DNA of 14,733 nucleotides from an uncultured Longilinea sp. (GTDB taxonomy: Bacteria > Chloroflexota > Anaerolineae > Anaerolineales > Anaerolineaceae): assembly GCA_937863945.1 (NCBI GenBank), contig CALMIB010000231.1, forward strand, positions 1-14,733. Direction: 5' to 3'. Below, in pieces: positions 6,462-12,407 of this stretch (position 1 is its first letter; each line of letters starts with the position of its first letter). A program made the translations under genes and the position numbers. The notes under the pieces are model-generated. The model was not told the origin of the DNA, did no database searches, and saw only the letters and a program-made list of their open reading frames with translations.

Positions 6462-7349
6462 ATGAAACTCTGGTCGAATTATGTATTGGCAGCCACCATC
6501 GACGAAGCGGTCCAGGCGCTGGCACATGCCGGCGGTTCAGCCCGGCCGGTGGCCGGCGGCACCGACCTGCTGCTGGAATTGCAGCAGGGGCGGCATGAAC
6601 CGGTGCATACCCTGGTGGATGTTTCCACCATCCCCGACCTGCAGCGGCTGGAAGAGCGCGGCGGGCAGTTGTTCATAGGCGCGGGCGTGCCGGTGGCGCG
6701 CATCGTCGAACACCCGCTGGTGCGCAAACACGCCCTGGCCGTGGTGGAGGCGTGCGGGCTAATCGGCGGGCCGCAGGTGCGCAACACCGCCACGCTGGGC
6801 GGCAACGTGGCGCACGCCCTGCCGGCCGCCGATGGCATGATCTCGCTGGCGGCGATGGACGCCGTGGCCGAAGCGGCCGGCGCGAACGGCATCCGGCTGA
6901 TCCCGCTGCTGGAGCTGTTCCGCGGGCTGGGAAAGTCCGTGCTGACCGAAAACAATGAAATCCTGACCGGTTTCTATTTGCCGCTGCGGCAAACCGGGCA
7001 GGCTTCGGCTTTTTCACGCATCATGCGCCCGCAAGGGGTGGCGCTGCCCATCCTCAACATGGCCGTCTGGCTGCAGCGCAGCGGCGAACGCATCGAGTGC
7101 GCGCGCATCGCGGTCGGCCCGGCCGGCCCCACACCGCAGCGCGCCCGGCAGGTGGAGGAGTTCCTGGGCGGGAAGACCTATTCGGAGGATACTACGGCGG
7201 AGGCAGTCCAACTGATCCGCGAGACGATGAAGTTTCGCACCAGCCCGCGGCGGGCCACGGCGGAATACCGCACGCACCTGGTGGGGGTGCTGCTCTTAGA
7301 GGTGCTGGAGAAGGCCTGGCTGCGCGCCGGGAGCATGGAGGTGCTGTGA
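6462..7349 (+). CDS. Molybdenum hydroxylase FAD-binding subunit (xanthine dehydrogenase / YgfM / CoxM type)
   Basis: This is the flavin subunit of a molybdenum hydroxylase. It carries electrons from the iron-sulfur clusters to FAD and on to an external acceptor. The product is 295 residues, normal for separate FAD subunits of the CoxM/XdhB/YgfM type. The two FAD-binding signatures are clear: V-A-G-G-T-D-L at 30-36 and T-L-G-G-N-V-A-H-A-L-P-A-A-D at 111-124. The C-terminal CO dehydrogenase flavoprotein domain ends T-S-P-R-R-A-T-A-E-Y-R. AGGAGA at 6449-6454 places the start at 6462. The TGA overlaps the ATG of the catalytic-subunit gene by one base (TGATG), so the two are translationally coupled and form one enzyme. 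No NAD-binding module is visible, so the electron acceptor cannot be told from sequence. Confidence 0.92.
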   Translation: MKLWSNYVLAATIDEAVQALAHAGGSARPVAGGTDLLLELQQGRHEPVHTLVDVSTIPDLQRLEERGGQLFIGAGVPVARIVEHPLVRKHALAVVEACGLIGGPQVRNTATLGGNVAHALPAADGMISLAAMDAVAEAAGANGIRLIPLLELFRGLGKSVLTENNEILTGFYLPLRQTGQASAFSRIMRPQGVALPILNMAVWLQRSGERIECARIAVGPAGPTPQRARQVEEFLGGKTYSEDTTAEAVQLIRETMKFRTSPRRATAEYRTHLVGVLLLEVLEKAWLRAGSMEVL

Positions 7350-10147
7350 TGAGCGTGAAAATGATCGAGTTTGTTGTCAACGGCCAGGCCGTATCGGTGG
7401 AGCCGGTGGAAGGCGAAATGCTGGCCGAATTGCTGCGCGAGCGCCTGCGCCTGACCGGCGTGAAGGTGGGCTGCAACGAAGACGAATGCGGCGCCTGCAC
7501 GGTGGTGATCGACGGCGAGCCGGTGCTCTCGTGCAACTACCCGGCCGTCAAGGCGCACGGCAAGCACATCACCACGGTGGAAGGGCTGGCTCAGAAGGAC
7601 GCCGCCGGCAGGCTGCACCCGCTGCAGGATGCTTTCATCAAGTACGGCGCGGTGCAGTGCGGCTTCTGCATCCCCGGGCAGTTGATGACCTCCTACGCGC
7701 TGCTGGAGCACAACCCCGACCCGAGCGAAGACGACATCAAGTACGCGCTCAAGGATACGCTGTGCCGTTGCGCCGGTTACCCGGCCATCATCGGCGCGAT
7801 CCAGGCGGCGGGCAAATCGCTGCGCACCGGCCAGCCGGTGGAAGCGCCCCAGGTGGCGCCCTCGGCGCACGCGGGCAAGGCAATCGGCAGGGTGGCCCCG
7901 CGCCCCGATGCGGTGGCCAAGGTGACCGGCAGCGCCATTTACACCGACGATATCCAGTTTGAGGGCATGCTGCACGCGCGCGTCAAACGCGCCATGATTC
8001 CCAGCGGCATGGTCACGCGCCTGGATGTGAGCAAGGCGCGCGCGCTGCCCGGCGTGGTCGCCGTGCTGACCGCCGAGGATATCCCCGGCACGCACAATCA
8101 CGGCCTGGTGATCCCCGACTGGCCCAGCCTGGTGGACGAGGGCGAGCGCATCCGCACGGTGGGCGACGCGGTGGCGATCGTGGCCGCCGAAACGCGCGCC
8201 ATCGCGACCGAGGCGTTGGAGCTGATCGAGGTGGAATTCTCGCCGCTGCCGGTGGTGAGCAGCGCGGTGCAGGCTCGCCAGGAAGGCGCGCCGCAGATCC
8301 ACCCGAAGGGCAACCTGCTCAAGCACATCAAGGTGCGCAAGGGCGATATAGAGGCCGGTTTTGCCGACGCGGACCTGATTTTGGAAGAGACCTTTCACAC
8401 CCCGCCGCACGACCATGCCTTCATCGAGCCGGAATGCAGCATTGCCCGGCCGCTGGAAGACGGGCGCATGGAGATTTACGTCGGCTCGCAGATTCCCTAT
8501 TCCGACCGTTACGAGGTGGCGCGCGCGCTGGGCTGGCCCGAAGAGCGCGTGCGCATCATTGGCCAGTTGATCGGCGGCGGCTTTGGCGGCAAGGAAGACA
8601 TCGCCGGGCAGATTCACGCCGCGCTGCTGGCTAACGCCACCGGCCGGCCGGTCAAGCTGCTTTACGACCGCCACGAGAGCCTGATTGCGCACCCCAAGCG
8701 GCACGCCACCCAGATCCGCGTCAAAATCGGCGCGAAGCAGGACGGCCGCCTGACCGCCGTGGAGACCGAACTGTACGGCGACACCGGCGCGTATGCCTCG
8801 CTGGGCGAGAAGGTGCTGACGCGCGCCACCACGCACTCCTCCGGGCCCTATGCAATTCCCCACGTGCGCGTCGATTGCTATGCCATGTACACCAACAACC
8901 CGCCGGCCGGCGCGTTCCGCGGCTTTGGCGTGATGCAGAGCGCCTTTGCGATTGAATCGGCCATGGACATGCTGGCCGAGCGGTTGGGACTGGACCGCGT
9001 GGAACTGCGCCGCATGAATGCGCTGCGCGTGGGTTCGGTCACCAACACCGGGCAGGTGCTGCGCGACAGCGTTGGCCTGCTGGAGTGCATCGACAGGGTC
9101 AGCGCGGAGATGTATAAACTGGGCGGCGCGGACCCCTTTGCCGTGAAGGTGAACCCGGCCGAACCGCACAAGCGCCGCGCCTGGGGTTTTGCGGTGGGCT
9201 ATAAGAACACCGGGCTGGGCGGCGGCGCGCCCGACAAAGCCGGCGCGCACGTGGAACTGCGCCGCGACGGCAGCTTTGAAGTGCGCACCGCCTCGGCCGA
9301 ACTGGGCCAGGGCCTGCCCACCGTGCTGCGCCTGATCGCCGCCGAAGAGCTGGAACAGCCGCCCACTTCGGTGGACGTGCTGCTCTCGGATACCGACCTG
9401 ACCCCCGACGGCGGCCCGACGACCGCCTCGCGCCAGACCTACGTGACCGGCAATGCCGTGCGCCACGCCGCCAAACAACTGCGCCAGTTGATCGTTAGCG
9501 AGTTGTGCGAGGATTACGACGTGGACCCGGAGAAGATCCAGTTCCTGCCCGGACTGGTGAAAGTGAACGGAACCACACTCACCCTGCCGCAGGTGGCCGA
9601 AGTGCTGGAACAGCACAAGATGACGCGCATGGCCGCCTACGAATACTCGGCGCCCGAAACCAAACCGCTGGGCACCGGCGGCGATATGCACGTGGCCTTC
9701 TCGTTCGCGGCGCAGGCCGCCGAGGTGGAAGTGGACACGCGCACCGGCGAGGTGAGCGTGCTGCGCATGATCATCGCCAACGACGTGGGCACGGCGATCA
9801 ACCCGCTGGGGCTGAAGGGGCAGATCGAGGGCGGCGCCATCATGGGCATCGGCCATGCGTTGACCGAGAACTTCATCGTCAACGAGGGGCAGGTGGTCAC
9901 CGACCGGCTGGCCTCCTACCGCACCCCGTCGATCACCTTCACGCCCGAGTTCACCACCTTCGTGGTCGAGCATGCCACCGCCGACGGCCCATACGGCGCC
10001 AAGGGCGTGGGCGAGATCGTGCTCATCCCGACCATCCCGGCCATCACCAACGCGGTCTATAACGCGGTGGGCGTGCGCGCGCACAGCATTCCGCTGGACC
10101 AGGAGATGATTTTGAAGGAGCTGGGGAAGAAGAATTCACAGGGATAA
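7349..10147 (+). CDS. Fused [2Fe-2S] and molybdopterin catalytic subunit of a xanthine dehydrogenase-type hydroxylase
   Basis: This is the catalytic subunit of a purine or aldehyde hydroxylase, 932 residues. It fuses the small iron-sulfur subunit (about 1-160) to the large Mo subunit (about 175-930) and lacks FAD, as in E. coli XdhD and Desulfovibrio aldehyde oxidoreductase. Cluster ligands are Cys42, 47, 50, 62 (plant-ferredoxin type) and Cys104, 107, 139, 141 (Q-C-G-F-C-I-P-G and L-C-R-C-A-G-Y). The Mo domain has G-G-G-F-G-G-K-E (409-416), A-F-R-G-F-G (522-527), E-L-G-Q-G (651-655) and the catalytic base Glu889 in G-V-G-E. By hand alignment Glu443 and Arg492 match bovine XDH Glu802 and Arg880, the residues that orient purines, favouring xanthine or hypoxanthine as substrate. 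The start is the ATG at 7349, overlapping the FAD gene stop by one base. An upstream in-frame start at 7097 would run back through the FAD gene and is rejected. No Mo-cofactor maturation gene is in view. Confidence 0.93.
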   Translation: MSVKMIEFVVNGQAVSVEPVEGEMLAELLRERLRLTGVKVGCNEDECGACTVVIDGEPVLSCNYPAVKAHGKHITTVEGLAQKDAAGRLHPLQDAFIKYGAVQCGFCIPGQLMTSYALLEHNPDPSEDDIKYALKDTLCRCAGYPAIIGAIQAAGKSLRTGQPVEAPQVAPSAHAGKAIGRVAPRPDAVAKVTGSAIYTDDIQFEGMLHARVKRAMIPSGMVTRLDVSKARALPGVVAVLTAEDIPGTHNHGLVIPDWPSLVDEGERIRTVGDAVAIVAAETRAIATEALELIEVEFSPLPVVSSAVQARQEGAPQIHPKGNLLKHIKVRKGDIEAGFADADLILEETFHTPPHDHAFIEPECSIARPLEDGRMEIYVGSQIPYSDRYEVARALGWPEERVRIIGQLIGGGFGGKEDIAGQIHAALLANATGRPVKLLYDRHESLIAHPKRHATQIRVKIGAKQDGRLTAVETELYGDTGAYASLGEKVLTRATTHSSGPYAIPHVRVDCYAMYTNNPPAGAFRGFGVMQSAFAIESAMDMLAERLGLDRVELRRMNALRVGSVTNTGQVLRDSVGLLECIDRVSAEMYKLGGADPFAVKVNPAEPHKRRAWGFAVGYKNTGLGGGAPDKAGAHVELRRDGSFEVRTASAELGQGLPTVLRLIAAEELEQPPTSVDVLLSDTDLTPDGGPTTASRQTYVTGNAVRHAAKQLRQLIVSELCEDYDVDPEKIQFLPGLVKVNGTTLTLPQVAEVLEQHKMTRMAAYEYSAPETKPLGTGGDMHVAFSFAAQAAEVEVDTRTGEVSVLRMIIANDVGTAINPLGLKGQIEGGAIMGIGHALTENFIVNEGQVVTDRLASYRTPSITFTPEFTTFVVEHATADGPYGAKGVGEIVLIPTIPAITNAVYNAVGVRAHSIPLDQEMILKELGKKNSQG

Positions 10148-10176
10148 AGAGGATGAAGAGGATGTAAGAATGGATC

Positions 10177-10207
10177 GCGCCGGCCCTCTTAGGCCGGCGC
10201 AATTTTG
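10177..10207 (+). terminator. Rho-independent terminator of the purine locus
   Basis: GCGCCGGCC (10177-10185) pairs perfectly with GGCCGGCGC (10192-10200) around CTCTTA, followed by AATTTTG. It lies 29 bases after the hydroxylase stop. The short piece between holds a tandem 9-mer, GAGGATGAA then GAGGATGTA (about 10150-10167). Confidence 0.85.
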
Positions 10208-10243
10208 TGGGTACTTATGGCGAACCATATCTTTGCGTACCGG

Positions 10244-10296
10244 GGGCGAGGCTCTCGATGCCGCGTATGCCCCAGTAGATTTCTCGCGCCTCGCCC
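10244..10296. repeat. Inverted repeat between convergent hydroxylase and acetyltransferase genes
   Basis: GGGCGAGGC (10244-10252) and GCCTCGCCC (10288-10296) are perfect 9-bp arms around 35 bases. No T tract follows on either strand. It may be a transcription barrier between the converging genes or a single copy of a dispersed palindromic repeat; the sequence alone does not decide. Confidence 0.5.
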
Positions 10297-10347
10297 TTAC
10301 CGCAAGAAGGCAAGGTGAGCCGGTGGTAATCGCGGATGGATACGGTT

Positions 10348-10881
10348 CTACCGTTCCAGTGTGTACTTCATAAATTCCCGCATTACTCCCTCTTTTTGCT
10401 GCTCGATCGACGTTTCGCCCTTCTGAAAGCCCAACTTCTCCAGCAACCTGCAGGAGGGTTCGTTGCGCGGGTTGACCTCCGCGTCGATCAGGCTTAGGCC
10501 CAGCTCGCCAAACCCGTACTCGATCACGCGGGCGGCGGCTTCGCGCATGATGCCCTGGCGGTGGTAGTCCGGCAGCAGGTCATAGCCGATTTCGGCAGTA
10601 CTGCCGCGAAAGTTCCACAGGCAGATGGTGCCGATCAGCGCGTCGGGGGCACCGGTCCGCGCGATGCACCAGGTGAGCGATTCGTTTATGGCGTTGTCGC
10701 GCATTAGCGCGGCCAGTTTGGTTTCGGCCTGCTCGCGGGTCTTGGGTTCGGCGTAATAGGGCAGGGTGACGGCCGGGTCGGAGCGCAGCCGGTAAAACGG
10801 ATCCAGGTCGGCGGGGCGCAGCTCGCGCAGCAGCAGGCGCGGGGTGTGCAGGATGGGGAAGGCGCTGGTGGGGTTGATCAT
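10348..10881 (-). CDS. GNAT-family N-acetyltransferase (RimJ/RimL-like, Acetyltransf_3)
   Basis: This is an acetyl-CoA-dependent acetyltransferase of the RimJ/RimL-like GNAT group, 177 residues, likely cytoplasmic. The N-terminus L-H-T-P-R-L-L-L-R-E-L-R-P-A-D-L-D is the family's typical first strand. The acetyl-CoA pyrophosphate loop is I-G-Y-D-L-L-P-D-Y-H-R-Q-G-I-M-R-E-A (98-115). The C-terminal V-N-P-R-N-E-P-S-C-R-L-L-E-K-L-G-F (136-152) is the usual Asn-containing motif B. The natural substrate (protein N-terminus, antibiotic or small metabolite) cannot be predicted. I use the ATG at 10879-10881; an in-frame TTG six codons earlier (10899) is a weaker option. No good Shine-Dalgarno precedes either. 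A leader with nested stems and a TATAAT box lie upstream. A small hairpin (ACGGT/ACCGT) spans the stop codon. Confidence 0.88.
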   Translation of the reverse strand: MINPTSAFPILHTPRLLLRELRPADLDPFYRLRSDPAVTLPYYAEPKTREQAETKLAALMRDNAINESLTWCIARTGAPDALIGTICLWNFRGSTAEIGYDLLPDYHRQGIMREAAARVIEYGFGELGLSLIDAEVNPRNEPSCRLLEKLGFQKGETSIEQQKEGVMREFMKYTLER

Positions 10882-10918
10882 GGGAAAATTATCGCCCAAG
10901 AACGGCTGTGGACGGCGA

Positions 10919-10972
10919 GGGCACGGCTTAACCGCTGCCTGCAGCGGGGATGTGATATTTGCCGCCGTGCCC
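10919..10972 (-). promoter_or_regulatory. Nested stem-loop in the leader of the acetyltransferase gene
   Basis: The outer arms GGGCACGGC (10919-10927) and GCCGTGCCC (10964-10972) are perfect 9-bp complements. They enclose a second palindrome, CCGCTGC (10932-10938) with GCAGCGG (10941-10947). The element ends 37 bases before the ATG and begins just after the predicted transcription start. It contains no coding frame that I recognise. Confidence 0.5.
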
Positions 10973-10982
10973 CAACCGGGAA

Positions 10983-10988
10983 ATTATA
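10983..10988 (-). promoter_or_regulatory. Candidate -10 box for the acetyltransferase gene
   Basis: TATAAT reads on the minus strand at 10988-10983. At 17 bp the -35 position is CCCCCT, a poor match, so the promoter is weak or needs an activator. A start near 10976 would place the nested stem at the very 5' end of the message. Confidence 0.4.
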
Positions 10989-11069
10989 CCGGATCGCAAT
11001 CGTGCAGGGGGTCGGAGACCAGGATCAAGAGCCGCCTGGCCTGCACCCGCAGGGGGGAGATCGGCGTCA

Positions 11070-12230
11070 TCATGGAAGTTTTTGAACCTCTGTCAGGATC
11101 GATCCCAGGTTTTTGAGTGGCAATGCAGATATATTTTCTGTAACCGGATAAGTTTCATTGCCGGGATAAAGGATCCAAAGATGGTCCAGGGCCAATTCGG
11201 TGGATGAAATGCGCATTGAGGGGGTTAAGGTTGGTGCTTCTGAAAATTTGAATTCCAAGCCGTAACGCCTGCCTTTTAACTGGAAAACCAGATCCAGTTC
11301 CGCACCGGCATGCGTTCCCCAAAAGTAGACTGAATTTGGCTGCAGAACTTGAAGTGCCTGTTCCATGGCAAAACCTTCCCAGGAAGCACCTACCTTGGGA
11401 TGACCGACCAGGCTATGCAAATTCGGAATATCCAACAGGCTGTGCAGTAAGCCGGTATCGCGAAGATATAATTTTGGCGATTTTACCTGGCGTTTTCCAA
11501 GATTTTCGAACCAAGGCTGAAGCTGACGGATCATGAAAGTACCTGTCAAAATATCGAGATACGAACGCACAGTCTTATCCGAAAGCCCCATCGACCGGCT
11601 TATTTCGGCGGCGTTCCAGGTTTGGCCATGATAATGCGCCAGCATGGTCCAGAAGCGCCGCATTGTAACTGCGGGGATATGGATTCCCAGTTGGGGAATG
11701 TCGCGTTCGAGGAAGGTGCGAATGAAGCCCTCTCGCCAGGCCAGGCTATCCTCGTTTGTATTTGCAAGGAATGAACGCGGAAAGCCGCCCCGTAGCCATA
11801 AGGATTCCCACGAATCCGTTCCAGTTTCAGAGAGGGCAAAGCCCTGTATTTCGATAAATTCGATTCTACCTGCCAGGGTTTCGGAAGCTGATTTGATGAT
11901 CTCTGGAGAAGCGCTGCCAAGGATCAGAAACCGCGCTTGGTTTTCAGGTCTATCCACTAGAACGCGCAGCACCTGGAACAGTTGCGGCATAGCCTGAATT
12001 TCATCCAGGACGACCAGCCCCGTCAGATTCCCGAGTATCAATTCCGGGTTTTGCAATCGGCGCTGGTCAGGCACGGATTCAATATCAAAAAAAGTTGCCT
12101 CCTTTTGATTGACAAGCTGGCGTGCAAGGGTGGTCTTTCCGCACTGTCTTGGGCCGAGTAAAGCGGTCACTGGAGAGCGCCCGATTGATATTTTCAGCCG
12201 ATTGAGATAATCTTCTCTCTGAATGATCAT
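11070..12230 (-). CDS. AAA+ ATPase with C-terminal DUF4143 (AAA_14/DUF4143 family)
   Basis: This is a predicted ATPase of the widespread AAA_14-DUF4143 family, whose cellular role is poorly defined. It has 386 residues, complete for the family. Walker A is G-P-R-Q-C-G-K-T-T (26-34), Walker B is V-V-L-D-E-I-Q (73-79), and a sensor-1-like G-S-A-S lies at 105-108. A winged-helix segment (about 205-240, A-A-E-I-S-R-S-M-G-L-S-D-K-T-V) follows. The C-terminal domain shows a PD-(D/E)xK-like pattern: E-L-D-L-V at 311-315 with Asp313, then L-E-F-K with Glu326 and Lys328. Whether it cuts nucleic acid is unknown. The gene has visibly lower GC and looser codon use than its neighbours, suggesting lateral acquisition. 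It has no leader: the ATG at 12230 lies 6 nt after a TATAAT box abutting a perfect palindrome. No partner toxin or defence gene is adjacent. Confidence 0.9.
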   Translation of the reverse strand: MIIQREDYLNRLKISIGRSPVTALLGPRQCGKTTLARQLVNQKEATFFDIESVPDQRRLQNPELILGNLTGLVVLDEIQAMPQLFQVLRVLVDRPENQARFLILGSASPEIIKSASETLAGRIEFIEIQGFALSETGTDSWESLWLRGGFPRSFLANTNEDSLAWREGFIRTFLERDIPQLGIHIPAVTMRRFWTMLAHYHGQTWNAAEISRSMGLSDKTVRSYLDILTGTFMIRQLQPWFENLGKRQVKSPKLYLRDTGLLHSLLDIPNLHSLVGHPKVGASWEGFAMEQALQVLQPNSVYFWGTHAGAELDLVFQLKGRRYGLEFKFSEAPTLTPSMRISSTELALDHLWILYPGNETYPVTENISALPLKNLGSILTEVQKLP

Positions 12231-12236
12231 ACAAAT

Positions 12237-12281
12237 ATTATACCTTGAAAATTCGGAGTTAATCTCCGAATTTTCAAGGTA
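12237..12281 (-). promoter_or_regulatory. Promoter with a perfect 18-bp inverted repeat before the AAA+/DUF4143 gene
   Basis: The arms 12241-12258 (TACCTTGAAAATTCGGAG) and 12264-12281 are perfect reverse complements around TTAAT. On the minus strand a consensus TATAAT (12242-12237) starts in the last two bases of the palindrome and is followed by six bases and the ATG, so transcription should begin at or next to the start codon. The -35 position falls inside the palindrome (AGATTA, poor). The palindrome is therefore either an operator or activator site, or a cruciform or upstream terminator; no T run follows it. Confidence 0.6.
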
Positions 12282-12343
12282 GATTTCTTCCAGGCCGGTC
12301 AGGGGGCGGAGACCATTCCATGGCAGGCTGGCGTCATCACGCC

Positions 12344-12371
12344 ATAAAAAGGCGCAGCATTTCGCCGCGCC
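12344..12371 (-). terminator. Rho-independent terminator of lysS
   Basis: On the minus strand GGCGCGGC (12371-12364) pairs with GCTGCGCC (12358-12351) over 8 bp with one G-T, loop GAAAT, followed by TTTTTAT. A second small hairpin TGGCGT/ACGCCA (12329-12344) lies directly after the T run. Confidence 0.85.
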
Positions 12372-12399
12372 TCATTACTCAGAACTCATCACCAAGAAC
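12372..12399. repeat. Degenerate tandem heptamer repeat
   Basis: Four successive 7-mers on the plus strand read TCATTAC, TCAGAAC, TCATCAC, CAAGAAC. The second and third differ from the first at two positions and one position. The array fills the gap between the lysS stop and its terminator. It resembles the short tandem heptamer repeats known from intergenic DNA of filamentous cyanobacteria. Confidence 0.5.
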
Positions 12400-12407
12400 C
12401 CATCCCC

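Noticed and set aside
7178..10084. A 968-codon open frame on the minus strand opposite the hydroxylase gene
   Set aside because: It is rich in His, Ala, Gly and Arg, has no recognisable domain, and mirrors the third-position GC bias of the true plus-strand gene, whose cluster and Mo motifs are unmistakable.
10170..10373. A 67-codon plus-strand frame after the hydroxylase gene
   Set aside because: It starts inside the terminator hairpin, spans the fold-back repeat and runs into the convergent acetyltransferase gene.
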